A DNA stretch of 64,000 bases, taken from contig JAMXBB010000004.1 of assembly GCA_024138015.1 (NCBI GenBank), positions 81,627,613 through 81,691,612 of the forward strand. Reading direction: 5' to 3'. This DNA is from Lumnitzera littorea. Lineage: Eukaryota > Streptophyta > Magnoliopsida > Myrtales > Combretaceae. Below the pieces are notes generated by a model, which saw only the letters and a program-made list of their open reading frames with translations, had not been told where the DNA came from and made no database searches. The translations under genes were made by a program, and so were the position numbers. This document shows positions 12,229 to 24,016 of the stretch, one piece after another; position 1 is the first letter of the stretch; the number at the start of each line of letters is the position of its first letter.

Positions 12229-13200
12229 TGATATGAGCTAAGGTTAGGGTTCTCAACACAAAGAGAAGGAAGAAAATGCAGGTAATTTTATTAATCGAAG
12301 AAGGAAGTCTGAATATAACAAATGCCATAACAAGGTATTTATACTGAATAACTAATTTTACATTCTATTACACAAAATTACTAAAAAGGGTAAAAATTAA
12401 ACACAACTCTCTGATTAATGATTTTTACAAATTACCCTAATTGGTCAAATCCTCTAAGTTATGATCCGAGTGATTTATAGTGGTTTTTCTTTGTCAAAAA
12501 TCCTTTGAATAGTTTTATAGTAGTTTGCTCTAGTCTAAAAATCCTTTGAATTAGGTTCTGAGTAATTTTTATAGTAGTTTTCTTAAGTTTAAAAATCCTC
12601 TGAATTAGGCTTTGAGTGGATTTATAGTAATTTCCTTTAGTTAGAAATCCACTACGTTACTCTTTGAGCTATGTAAGGGTTATTTGTTTTACTGATTTTA
12701 TCCTCTAAGATAGCCTTTGAACTTCACTAGGTTAAGCTCCTTGTTACAATATCCTCTAAGCTACCTTTTGACCTTGTTATCTCTAGGATTTTTATTAAAA
12801 TCATCCTCTAACTAATCCTCTACTTCCTCTCTTTTCACATTTACTTAATAATTTTTGTTTCTGACCTACTCTTTAAGTGTTAATTTAGAGCAAAATTCAT
12901 CTTTAGAATCCTTTGAGTTATCATCTACTCTCAACTAAAGTCCTAAATTTAGCTAATTTACTAACTTTCCTTATAAGTTACAATTGTAGAATCAAGTAAA
13001 ACATCAAATAATACTCCAACACAACCTTGTTCGGTTTCATTACTTCATAATTCTTCACTCATTACCTCACAATTCAACAATTGTTTCAAATTTAACAAAA
13101 TAGACAAATACTACTCTTTACTAGTCAAGGTCAACTTCTAACTTTCCATAACTTCTCACTTCAACAACTAATCCAATCACTCCAAAACAGTATATACACT
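12229..13200 (-). repeat. Probable minus-strand LTR with TATA box and U3 repeats
   Basis: In minus sense there is 'cagtataaatacc' (TATA at about 12334-12341), then an 'aataaaat' polyadenylation-like signal and a short leader ending ..ATATCA at 12229. Upstream of the TATA, in minus sense, is a degenerate array of about 52 bp (12450-12660). This is promoter, R-U5-like and U3 layout. No second copy is visible in the window, and the far end is a guess. Confidence 0.4.
12450..12660. repeat. Degenerate ~52-bp tandem repeat, about 4-5 units
   Basis: Units begin near 12450, 12501, 12542, 12596 and 12648. They share 'aaaaatccTTTGAATtag...gagt..tttatagtagttt'. Spacing varies from 41 to 54 bp. It lies in the presumed U3 of the minus-strand LTR. 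Confidence 0.65.
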
Positions 13201-14399
13201 GCAAAATAAGATTCAAACTCAGTAGTTAAGTGGAATTATTAAACTATTTCCGTTAAATACACTATTTTAGGCTAAAAAATCAAATAAAAATATATAAAAT
13301 AATATCACAAAAAACTTTGACGTAGCAAATTAGTGTTAACTTAAGATAGTTTATAGGGAAAAAAAAAATTGAGATAGAAACTATGTCATTTACCCAATTT
13401 CTTTCAACTTCAAAAATTGTCATATTTCTTCGATTTCTCACGGATGTATACATTAGCTACTAAATTTATACAAATTGATATTTTTCCTACATTCTATACA
13501 TAAAAATATGTAAAAATAATTTTTTTTCATAATTTTCTAAGCATTTTTTATATTTTTAATAATTAACTTATAATCAGATAAAAAATGGGCGCCACCAATG
13601 GCTCCTCCCTCCTTATCGGCGACACTCGGTAGTGGGTATGGCCTCTGGTGGTGGCAGTGGTTAAGCTCCAGTAACTCCCTTTGACTCTATACCTTTTGTT
13701 GCTCAGATTACCTTATTATTTGTATAATTTTCTCTAATTTATTTATTTGATCTCTAAATTCCCCACTGAATTTTCTTAGATCCTATCTTGCATGTACTAT
13801 CTAGTAGAGAGGGTTTCTAAATTTTTAGAATTGCTTAGCTAATGCAAATTGATTTTCTTTCTCTCTCCTCTATATTCTAAGCCTAAATACCTAATTCCAT
13901 TGCATGTTTCTTAATTCATATTAGTGCCACTCTTATCATGTATGATTACACATGCTTAAACTACTAATTCCTAACTACCCATGATTTTTTAAATCATTTT
14001 TAATGATTTTCTATTAATTTTCTTAGAGTATTTTAGCATTAAATGCATATATTAGGGTATTTTAACTAATTACGGGTATACATATATACTTAAAAATTAC
14101 ACACGACACATCCATATATATTATATATGTTATTTTATGTCCCATATTAATTTTATTACATATATAACTTATTTCTAAAAGTTTACAAACTAAAAATACC
14201 TATTTTATGCAATTATGAATAATAAAATTCACTATAGTTAAATTGCACTATTCTAACTATATTATTATTTTATTATATTTTTAATATCCAAATCCACGGG
14301 GTTTTCTTGTCTAATGTTTTGACTTTATTCATAAGTTTTTAGGTTAATTGGGTTAATTTCACCGATACCTTAAATTTACCTGTTCAATTCTTATTTATT
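13201..14399. other. AT-rich stretch without recognised gene
   Basis: Mostly AT-rich with many stops in all frames. A GC-richer island at about 13585-13700 (gggcgccaccaatgg...ggtggtggcagtgg) stands out but has no long frame or motif I can name. Confidence 0.6.
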
Positions 14400-15757
14400 A
14401 AATACGGGGCTCATACTTATGATCGGGAGAGGGGTCTTGAAGGTTTATTCCTATCAATAGGGATTCAACCATACCAATCGATCAGTGCCTTTCTTACTGA
14501 TCGATCAGTAGAAGAGATTAAGAATAGGGTTTTTTTTTTTTTTTAGCTAAAACACTAATCCTTAAACGTCGTGTCTTATAAAACATGAGAGAAGCATTAA
14601 GCTGATAAGTTTCTACCAATTTGTTAGTAAACCCTCTTACCAATCAATTGGTAGCTTAAAATTATAAATACTCGCATTTTTGTGTAGAAGTAGCGAGCTG
14701 CAATTAGAATTTAGGATTTAGCTTACTTTTGCGAGCTCTTTATTGTTTTTATAGTTTCATTGTTATTTCTTTGATGGTTAACACTTGTTCTTGAGATTTA
14801 TAAGCATATTTCTTGGTATTTGTAGTAGAGTTTAGCTTGTTTATCCCTTTAATCTTCATTTGGGTAGTTCTTCATCATGCCTAATAATTTGTTCTTATTG
14901 TTATTGCTAAAATCATGAGTGACTAAGCTTGTTTTTGTGGGTTTGTGAATATGTGGATGATGTAGTTGGTCAAATGTTGTAGTTTAGATATGGCTATGTA
15001 TATTTATTTAGGATTTTGATGTTTGATGCTCTATTTGAACTTGTTCAAGTGCTTTACTCGATTATCTAGATGGGTTTTATATGATTATGAGACAAAGAGG
15101 AGATTAGTCATATAAATTCCTTAAGAGTTAAATAGGTTTTTGTAATCATGAGATGGAAAGGAGATTAGTTATGGAAATTCTCAAATTTGCCAATAGTTTG
15201 TAGAGTATTAATGAATGGGTTTTTACAACCATGTGAATAACAAGATATTAAGAGTAGAGATTCCATTGAACTAGTGAATTAAGATAGGTTGGGAGATTGA
15301 GAGGAGATTGACCCTCTGATTTCTAGAGCTAGAACGCTTAGTTCATGATAGAAAGTAAGTGTTTAATTTATCACGTAAGATAATAGGACCAATAGGGGAC
15401 ATTTTTCACTACATGGTTGAATGAGATCCCTTATCCAGTATTGAACTCTAGTAAATTCCATCAAAACCTACTTAAAGACCATACCCAATTACTTAACTGC
15501 ATAGCCTCACTATTACATCAAACACATGTCATAGGTCTACACCTTCATTAATTTGTGTTAGTTGTAATGTTTTTGCTCTTGCATTTACTTTCTTTGACAA
15601 TTCCTCAATTATCTATTTGATTAGCTATTAGAGTAGCAGGTTAAAATTTGGTACATAGAGGAGCCTTTCTCCTCGTGGAAATGACCTAATGAATATTTAT
15701 TAGTATTATTGCTGCAAACATTCCAACACACTGGTTAGTTAACATGACACACTATCA
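14400..15757 (+). repeat. Solo-LTR-like block, gypsy (Athila-like)
   Basis: A TATA-like 'aaattataaatactcgc' near 14656-14672 is followed by a leader-like stretch and about 1 kb of non-coding sequence. It ends 'tcctcgtggaaatgacc...attattgctgcaaacatt...acactatca'. That tail is similar to the ends of Athila-type LTRs ('ctcgtgggaacgac..tactactgc..'). No primer site follows 15757 and no partner copy is visible. The left end is uncertain. Confidence 0.4.
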
Positions 15758-17357
15758 AAATCTCTGTATTTTTAAAAGATATTATTTGTATTAGTATTAG
15801 TATCCTGTATCATTGGCTAGCAATCAAAGAGAGAGTGAAGATGATATTATATAATTTAACATGACAAAAGAGCTTCTTTGTTCACATATACTCCATTGAG
15901 TTTTCAGTAGCTTTTTTCCCCTCAAATCCTTGTAACAATCATTTTATATAGACAAGAATGGTGGTGGAGAATTCTCAAGATATGAATAAATAAAGGTGGT
16001 AGGGAAATTGCTTTGGAGAGAAGCTTTGAAATTACATCTACGGAAATTCTTTCATGAGGGAGAATTTGAATTATGACTCAATTAAGATAATTATTCCAAC
16101 CTAATCCTATTTTTATGACTCTTAGAGTGTAACTTTTATTTTGATTTAACACGAGTAAATATTCTACACTACTTTTCAAAAGTAGCATAACATTATATTA
16201 TACATCTAATATCGACTCTTCATTTAGTATAGTTAAAATTTAACCTAATATAGTTTAGTTTATAAGATATTAATTGCATTTTAAATGATTCTTGAAATCC
16301 AACTTTAAATAACTAATCCTTTTCACTTTTGGGGTCTCATATTATCGTTAAGTGTTATCTAAAACTATTTTTTTTTTCACTAGGCATAAACTTCCTATAC
16401 AAATGCCCTAAATACAGTTTTGTTAATACTTTTTTCTCAATAAAGTGTATGTGACATGAAATAGTCAAAAAATTGAAATTTGTGAGTTAAATCCACCTTA
16501 CTTTGTTAGATTCTATAAAAATTGCTAAGCTAAAGAGTAGGGTATTACAACTTGCTTCTCTATGATGAATTTGTTGTCCTTGTTGTTTGCTTAGTTCCTT
16601 TAACTAATCTCTAATTGATATGTAATTGCATTTTGCAATAAGGATTAATTGTATAATCTAAAAGTTATAAATAACAAAATTAATGGAAAGTATATAGTTA
16701 TTGGTGACAATTACAAAAATAGAAAGAGAAACACAAAACATTTTGGAGTAAAGTAATTGAATTATGCCAATTCTATGCAAAACTCCCAAGCAAGCGTTTA
16801 AAGTATTGGATAAGTAGATGACATTTTATTAGGTTACACAAAAGTTTGCAAATTACTCAAGGGGTTTGAGTATAAAATAATGACCACACATAAAAGTATT
16901 AAATTAAAATGATCACATAAGATAAGTGTAAAAGCCTCAAATTTAAGATTAAATGATCACAAAGGATAAGTGTAAAAGCCTCAAATTTAAGATTTTATAT
17001 AAATGTGAAAATAATATCAACAATCATGCAAAATGATAATATCAATTTTTAATGTATTTTTATAGAATTAAATTTTACTATTCATATCATATTTAAATTT
17101 ATATGTATAATTATTCCATAGATTTTATTTGTCATTGCTACTTTTCATTAGTAATACCTCTTAACAATCTATGACTTTTTAATTTATCATTAAAGCTTTT
17201 CGTTATCAATACCTTTTATGGTTAACAATCGATTTTTCCCTTTCAACAATCATATAAGATTATCAAATGAGTTTATAATATATCTTTATAAAATTAGACT
17301 GTTTTACTCTTATCATATTTAAGACAATTTATGAATATACAATATTAACATTCCTAG
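15758..17357. other. AT-rich stretch without recognised gene
   Basis: There is no long frame and no LTR or transposase motif. It contains one perfect-length 44-bp tandem duplication at 16908-16995. Confidence 0.6.
16908..16995. repeat. 44-bp tandem duplication
   Basis: Two adjacent copies (16908-16951 and 16952-16995) share 'gataagtgtaaaagcctc' and 'aaatttaagatt', with about three differences between them. Confidence 0.85.
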
Positions 17358-17414
17358 AGAACAAGCAAAATGCAATGGAAGTAGATGAAAATGTAGTGCT
17401 TGCTTGTAAATAAT
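17358..17414 (+). pseudogene. Ty1/copia segment 1 (Gag/PR junction)
   Basis: About 19 codons read ..AMEVDENVVLACK. This is the acidic stretch that precedes the protease active site in plant copia polyproteins. It is cut at 17414 by a hAT element. Its last 8 bp (taaataat) are the left target-site duplication. The frame continues at 20549. Upstream copia sequence (capsid, zinc knuckle, 5' LTR) is not recognisable. Confidence 0.65.
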
Positions 17415-20400
17415 TAGGGGTTGGCATGATTTAGATTGGTTTGATTTTCCTTTTAAACCAAACTAAATCATAAAAATGTAGTTTGGTTTTCTATAGCTTT
17501 AAACCAAACTGTACAGCTTGGATTGAAATTTTAGTTTGGTTCTGTTAGTTTACAGATTGAGCTATATCTTCTAGTTTAGAAAAGTATATTTGCAAAACAT
17601 GTGATCTCATATAAAAAGTTTTGAATTAATTTAAAAATAATAAGTATTATTGTTGAGCATGACATTTTTCAGTTTTTCATTTATTTTCCTCAATCCAATT
17701 TAAACCAAACCCGATGCCTATTCAGTTTAAATCATCTACAAGAATTAAGGAAAACCCAACTTCTTTTATTTTTTAAAACGCTTAGATTTGCCACTCGGTA
17801 AAACTGAGAAAGATGATTAAATTAAAATCAGTAAGCGGAATGAATCTAATTTAGCCATTGATCTATGATTTTAAAACCTTTTTTATTTTGAAAAAGGTTT
17901 AAGAAACTAGATATCTAAGTTTAGGTGCTACCTTATTAAACCTTATTAGGTATTATCTTTACTTTCTGAATTTAAGTTTATTTTTTAATTGCCCATCTAA
18001 TTTAAATTTACAAGTGAATTAACAAATAAAACTTTATCTACATGTGAAAATGAAAAAAATTACTTAGAAAGGGGAAAAATAATTTTTTACATATTTTAAG
18101 TTACCCTGTAGTTTCTTATGAGTGCCTACGTACCCGTTATTCAAGATCAGACTTCTGTAGTTCATTGATGAAAATTTTAAGTGGGTTGATTTATCTTAAC
18201 TTTGAAAAATCTATTTAGGTTAATGTTTTAATTTATTGATTTCCTTTTAATAAAATTGTAAAAGGGCAAAGTTTCCTAGTTTTGAGTCATCACCTTTCTT
18301 GAAAAATTCTAGAAGCCCTAATTTTGAAAAAAGGTTTATTATTTTTTTTTAAAGATATATTTTATTTCTAAATGGAGAAAAGTTTTTTTCTTTTATATTA
18401 TATATATATATATATATATATGAAAATTAGAGGTAATTTTAAAGAAAAATTTTTTTGGAAGCTTGAAGTAATAATGGAGAAAGAGAAAAGACTTTTTTTT
18501 TTATTAAATATATTTTTTAACAAATGTTCCAAAAAAATAAAAATAAAAAGAACTCTAGAAAAAAAAGCCAATAAACGATAATGATAATAATAATAATAAA
18601 AGGAAGTGTAAAAGTTTGGAAGCTTTTCAAAACCAAAGTGCTTTTTTTAAAAAAATATTTTATTATTTTTACTTATTAAAAAAAAAAAAGACTAAACCAA
18701 CCTGGTGCTAAGCACGAGTCAGATATATGGTTTGGGTCGGTTGATGTTGGGCGGATCCAGGTTGGTAATGAAGAAGCTTACAACACTTGAGATTGCTTTT
18801 CCTAGTCGATTCCAATTGCCTTTTTGATTGAGAAATCTCACTTTTGTGAGTATTTTGTTAACAAATGGGGGTATAGACTTGATGCCTTAGCCGTCGGTGA
18901 TGGTTTGGTAAGAGTTTCGGAATTAGTTGATGGTTGTAGAGGGTGGTAGTTAGGTTTTCTTTAGTTGGGGTTGCTTAGGTTGTGACGATTGAAGTGAAAG
19001 GTGGATACTAGAAGCTCGAAGCTTGGTTGAGCTATTGGTGGTCTTAGATAGACTCGAGGAGCTTTGAATTGAAGCTTTAAGTTAGAAAGAGAGAGGGTAA
19101 AAAATGTAAGAGAGAGAAAGATCTTCTAACTGAATCGATAGTGAATGAGAGAGGATGGTTGGTGTTTAGGCTATTGGTTTGAGCTCCAATTTATAGTATT
19201 GGAGCTTGAATCGAAGATGGAATATCAAAATGGCCATGAATTTAAACAATTATGGCACATGTTTTTTACCTGAATCAAAGCATGATTTTAAATAAAAAAT
19301 TCATAATCGTTTGTCAAAATACGTTTACTAGAGCTCAATCTTGCCATTCATGTTGATTAGAAGCTTCGATTTGCATTTAGGAGGCTTAAATCAAGGTCGG
19401 GTCAATGGTATGCATTTAAGTGTTTTTCTAGTTTTTAATTCTGAATTTGACCCATTAAATGAATGTTTTTAGACAATATTTTTTTTCAAATCCAAAGTAG
19501 GCTATGTATTCCACACGATTTTACTATTAATTTGGGTGGAATCACGTGGAATCCACTCAAAAAGGTGGCTTAAACAAGAGCCACCATATTGTTTTATGTA
19601 ATGGAGCAATTGGGGAAAACAAAGGATTTTGAGGGAAATTGACAGAAAAAGAAAGAAAGAAAGAAAGCAGGCCAGGCATGAATTGTGCATGTGGGCATGT
19701 GCCCAGCTTGGCGCGCGCAATACACATACTTAAAGGAAAAAAAATAGCAAGTGCAAAATGCTTACTCTTGTGAACTAGACTTTTGTCAAGGGCCTTTAGC
19801 CCTGTTGTCCACTTATATGGACTGAGTTACCCTTGGTTTGACCCCACCAAAACTTGCCCATTTTTTTTTTAATCTTTTCATAAATAAAATAATAAAAAAA
19901 TAAAATAAATAAAACATTAAACCTAAATCCTAAATTTCTACCCTTGAAAACGAATTACCTAGTCCATGTCACATTAAAACATCTATTTTTCGTACCTTTT
20001 TTTTTCATTTTTCATTTTTTCTAATTTTTCGTATTTTCTAATTTGTATTTTTTTTTATTAGGACCCTTTTCCTTTATTCTAAAAGAAACTCTAGAAATTA
20101 GAAGGGGCAAAAATGAGGTGTTAACAATTATCATAATAAAGGTTGATAAAATTAATATTCATGTAAGTAAAAATTTTTATATGTATATTAATAGCTAATT
20201 TCATTTTCAAACTTTAAGTCAAATTACATATATACTTTATATATTATGATAATTGAAAGTTTAATATATATACATTTCAACAAATGTAAATAAAAATTCT
20301 TTTAAGTGCTATATTGTAACAAAAGACATTTTTTAGTTGAAGTAAAATATCATTAAGTTTTTTATAAAATGTTTTGGTTTGGTTTTACGAATTAGTTTAG

Positions 20401-20540
20401 TTTATCCTTCTGAATTAACTATAAATATTTGGTTTGGTTTGGATTGAGAAATTTTCAAACCAAATTGTAAGAAAAACCATATTTTTAGTTTGGTTTAGTT
20501 TGGTTCGATTTAGTTCAATCGGTTTTTTTACCCACTCTTA
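17415..20540. mobile_element. Non-autonomous hAT element inserted in copia
   Basis: The left end is TAGGGGTTGGCATGA and the right end, read inward, is TAAGAGTGGGTAAAA, an imperfect hAT terminal inverted repeat. The flanking 8-bp target-site duplications are taaataat (17407-17414) and caaataat (20541-20548), a 7/8 match and the length expected for hAT. The subterminal parts are rich in 'tttggttt'/'aaaccaaac' (17430-17760 and 20370-20520), as is usual in this kind of plant hAT. No transposase is present. Most of the interior is a solo Ogre-like LTR. Confidence 0.85.
17725..20125. repeat. Solo Ogre-like LTR nested in the non-autonomous hAT
   Basis: This block is collinear with the Ogre LTRs at 26166 and 38939. 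It has 'gccactcggtaaaactgag' (Ogre: 'gccacccgaccgaagtcgg'), 'gtgcctacgtacccg...gatcagac' at about 18122-18153, then an AT-rich middle. The end at 20036-20125 reads 'aggaccctttt...ggggcaaaaatgaggtgttaaca' (Ogre: 'aggaccctttt...gggcaaaaattaggtgtctaca'). No internal retrotransposon sequence is attached, so it is a solo LTR of a related but different family. It includes a (TA)n run at 18399-18421. The left end is approximate. Confidence 0.75.
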
Positions 20541-20548
20541 CAAATAAT

Positions 20549-21637
20549 GAATAAATATTGAGAGCAACAATGTTTGGTATCTTAATATGGGATGTGGTAA
20601 TAACATGACTAGAAAGAGAGAGTTATTCTCAAGCTTAGATGAGATGGCATAAGGAGAAGTAAATTTTGGAAACAAGTCCAAAATTCTTATGCTGGGTAAA
20701 GGTGATATTGGTATCTAATTAAAGGATGATACTAATGTTACAATTGTAGACATATTTTATGTGCTTGGATTATGCTAAAATCTCTTAACCGTGGGTTAAC
20801 TTTTAGGAAAAGGTCACAAAGTTTACATTGAAAATGGAGCTTCTAAGATTAAGGGAAAAAAGAACAAAATTATTGCAAAAGTAAACATGCCAATGAACCT
20901 CATGTTTCCTTTGTCTCTTCAAATGACAACTTTAATGAACCTGCAGACAATGGTGAAAGATAGCAACTAGTTATGGCATCTTCAACTTATTCATTTGAAT
21001 TTCAGAGGTTTGAAGTTATTGGTGCAAAAACAAATGGCGACTAGCTTACCTTTAATTGATGCCCCTAGTAACTCCTATAAAGGTTGCATTCCCGAAAAGC
21101 ATCATTGAGACTCTTTTCCAATAGGTAAATTAAGATGAGCCAAGTAACTGTTGGAATTGGTGCGTACAAATATTTATGGACTAGTTGAGATAGAATCATT
21201 TGGACACAAAAGGTATTTTCTATTGTTTATGGATGATTTTACTAGAAAATTTGGGTTTATTTTGTAAAATAAAAATTTGAAGCTTTTAACAAGTTTAAGG
21301 AACTTATTGAAAAATAAAGTGAATTTTCTTTGAAAACTTTAAGATCATATAGAGGAGGGGAATTTATATCAAATGAGTTTAATGATTATTACAAGAAAAA
21401 AGGAATTTAACACCAGTTAACAACCTCCTATGTACCTCAATAGAGTTTTATAGCCAGTAGAAAAAATAGAACAATATTTGAAATGGTTAGAAGTACGTTG
21501 AAGGCTAAACATTTGCTAAAGACTTTTTGGGCAAAAGTTATTTCTTATGTTGTTTATTTACTAAACAAATGTCCTATGAATAATGTTTGTGGAAAGACTC
21601 TAGAAGAGGTTTGAAGTAGGAACTAACTAGATGTATT
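20549..21637 (+). pseudogene. Ty1/copia segment 2 (protease to integrase)
   Basis: The translation starts at the copia protease active-site block (WYLNMGCGNNMT, where families usually have W-x-L-D-S/T-G-C-S-x-H-M). It continues through 'FGNKSKILMLGKGDI', the GAG-pre-integrase region and the integrase core (about 21140-21600; 'FLLFMDDFTRK'). In the protease motif the catalytic Asp reads Asn. There are stops and frameshifts throughout. The frame at its end, near the conserved DVSHLRVFG block, is cut at 21637 by hAT-1 and picks up at 42395. Confidence 0.8.
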
Positions 21638-21879
21638 TAGACTTGTATAAGGGCCAGTTTCGAACCAATCGACCCAACATTAAGAAGTTTGGGGGGAGAG
21701 GGGGGGAGGGTTGGTCAGTGGTCCCATTACTTGCCTGCACAGCTTCGAGGCCTCTAATCCCTCTCCCGAAGAATTCTCTCTCGGCAACCTGTTGATGACG
21801 AAAGACTATATATCGAAGAAAGGTGGTTGAACTCCCTGAGCTCCCCACATTGTCATACGTTGATCTGTACACTTGGTAG

Positions 21880-22595
21880 TGATAAGGCCAACTATTCCCT
21901 TATTGAGGATCTTGTGTTGAGTGCTCTAACCAACTGCTGCCAAGAATCTCTTGCCGAGTGATGAGAGACTCACTTAAACAGCTGAGTAGTTTTCTCTCGG
22001 CATACTACCATCTCTCTCGTCTTGATCCCTTTAATGTCATAACATTTTAACCCTTCTCATCTACTGTGCTCAGAGAATATTCGTACGAAACCAATACTGT
22101 ACTGCCAGCTGTCCACCTCTTTTGACATTAACTACTTTTCTATTTTTGGTTTGTTGCCCTTTTTACCCTTTTTGTAAATACTTTCTTGTAATTTCTTTAT
22201 TTATAATGCTACCTTAGGGACTTACTAGAAATTGTCCTTATCTCTTGTAAGTCGAAGATAACTTACATTTTAATATTGAATACTCTATTCTTGTGAGACA
22301 ATCCTTTTCAAGTCCATACCCCTTACACTTTTATCTAATTTTGCCGAGTAGCTCAAGATTAGTAGCGGGTGGACCTTGACATCAACTTGTGTGTCATATC
22401 AAGTGAGGTGTCAAGTCGTGTTATGTTCGTTAGTGAGTCATATCCTTCAAGCATCTTCATGTCAGCTACTCTTGTTCGATTGTAGACCGTTTCACTTTAA
22501 TTTTCTTCGATATCTTGAACGACCCATTTTAGTTCAATTTTGCCTCGGCAAGTCTTAGTGATAATTGAGTTCTTAGGCACACCAAAGGAGGGGGG
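21880..22595 (+). repeat. Possible gypsy LTR fragment in the 5' part of hAT-1
   Basis: It begins TGATAAGGCCAAC, like the gypsy-1 LTR start TGATAAGAATTAG. Near 22385-22445 it shares the phrase 'tgtgtcatat.aagt' and 'tcatatcc' with that LTR. It runs into an assembly gap, so neither a partner LTR nor a target duplication can be checked. It could instead be hAT-1 5' sequence. Confidence 0.3.
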
Positions 22596-22976
22596 NNNNN
22601 NNNNNNNNNNNNNNNNNNNNNNNNNNNNNNNNNNNNNNNNNNNNNNNNNNNNNNNNNNNNNNNNNNNNNNNNNNNNNNNNNNNNNNNNNNNNNNNNNNNN
22701 NNNNNNNNNNNNNNNNNNNNNNNNNNNNNNNNNNNNNNNNNNNNNNNNNNNNNNNNNNNNNNNNNNNNNNNNNNNNNNNNNNNNNNNNNNNNNNNNNNNN
22801 NNNNNNNNNNNNNNNNNNNNNNNNNNNNNNNNNNNNNNNNNNNNNNNNNNNNNNNNNNNNNNNNNNNNNNNNNNNNNNNNNNNNNNNNNNNNNNNNNNNN
22901 NNNNNNNNNNNNNNNNNNNNNNNNNNNNNNNNNNNNNNNNNNNNNNNNNNNNNNNNNNNNNNNNNNNNNNNNNNNN
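22596..22976. other. Assembly gap (381 N) bounded by G runs
   Basis: Unknown bases. The left flank is 'aaaggaggggg'. The right flank starts with 16 G, then A and more G-rich sequence to about 23035. It lies in the 5' non-coding part of hAT-1. Confidence 0.98.
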
Positions 22977-24016
22977 GGGGGGGGGGGGGGGGAGGGGGGT
23001 GGGGGTGGTGGAGTTTGGTGTTTGGTGTGGGGCGAGCTTGAATTACCTAATAAATGGCTAGACCTAAACGGCTCTAAGTATTCAACCTTTAGGAATTGAT
23101 TGGTCGATTGGTCCCTAAATCGATGGGTTGAATCACTAGTTCAAGGGTAAGCCATAGCCATTTTTTTTTTTTTTTTAAGAGAACAAACCCTTACAGCTTT
23201 TGAATGTAAGTTTAACCCATTTTACATGTATTAGTAAGCTTTATTAGAAGAAGACAAAAAAAAAAAGCATTGGTCACTGTACATAATACATACATATATA
23301 TACTATACATACATGACAATCAGAGAATGGCAATGGAATCTCTCTAGCAATGCAAATGTAATACAATGAATCAATGATGGCTAAGGAGAATGAGAAAATG
23401 GCATTGTGTATGTTAAAATTCAGATGGCATGGGAATCTCTATGAAAAAAATTGTAAGTGAACATTGAAAGTGGATGAGCATATGTTTGAAAAAATTTTTC
23501 AAATGTTAGTCCATTGTCCACTATAGTCCAGGTCCAGTTGCAAATGAAGAAGATATGTGGTGCAGTGTAATTCGTGCAACAAATATTTTCAGAATGGATT
23601 GTCTGTTTGAAACGCATATGGGCAAAGTAATTGTGAAGTTTAAATTTGAAAGTTGAAACATGTTGTGTCATTATGCTCATAGGAGTATATAAATTTACAC
23701 TCACACATTGCCTCAAGCCTTTGCAAATTCTTTGTTCCTCATTCAGGCACTCATAAGTCATAAGTCATATTGCTTTACTTTCAATATTCCCTCTTTATAT
23801 TTTCCTTTAGTTGGAAACTTCACCGTATATTTTCTCATTTAAGTATTTTCATTTCTACATTAGTTTCCCATATAATAAACTTAACTCATACACTTATACT
23901 CTCATATTGTCAGTTGCTTTCAATATTTTGGGCATGTAAATTTTGTTGTATCGAAGTAGAATTGTTTTTCTACATAAACTTTTCTTCTTCTTAGTAACAA
24001 AAATCAAAACAACCCC
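22977..24016 (+). other. 5' non-coding region of hAT-1
   Basis: G-rich just after the gap, then subterminal-like sequence ('attggtcgattggtccctaaatcgatgggttg' near 23098) and AT-rich sequence up to the probable start codon at 24017. ORFs at 23420-23761 (minus) and 23770-23994 show no known domain, and I treat them as chance frames. The promoter is not identifiable. Confidence 0.5.

Noticed and set aside
13585..13700. GC-rich island starting ATGGGCGCC, as a possible gene start or tRNA-Asp primer site
   Set aside because: The frame closes after about 15 codons, no LTR end precedes it, and the primer-site match is too short.
22540..23061. 173-codon ORF across the first gap
   Set aside because: Most of it is translated N. 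The frame has no support.
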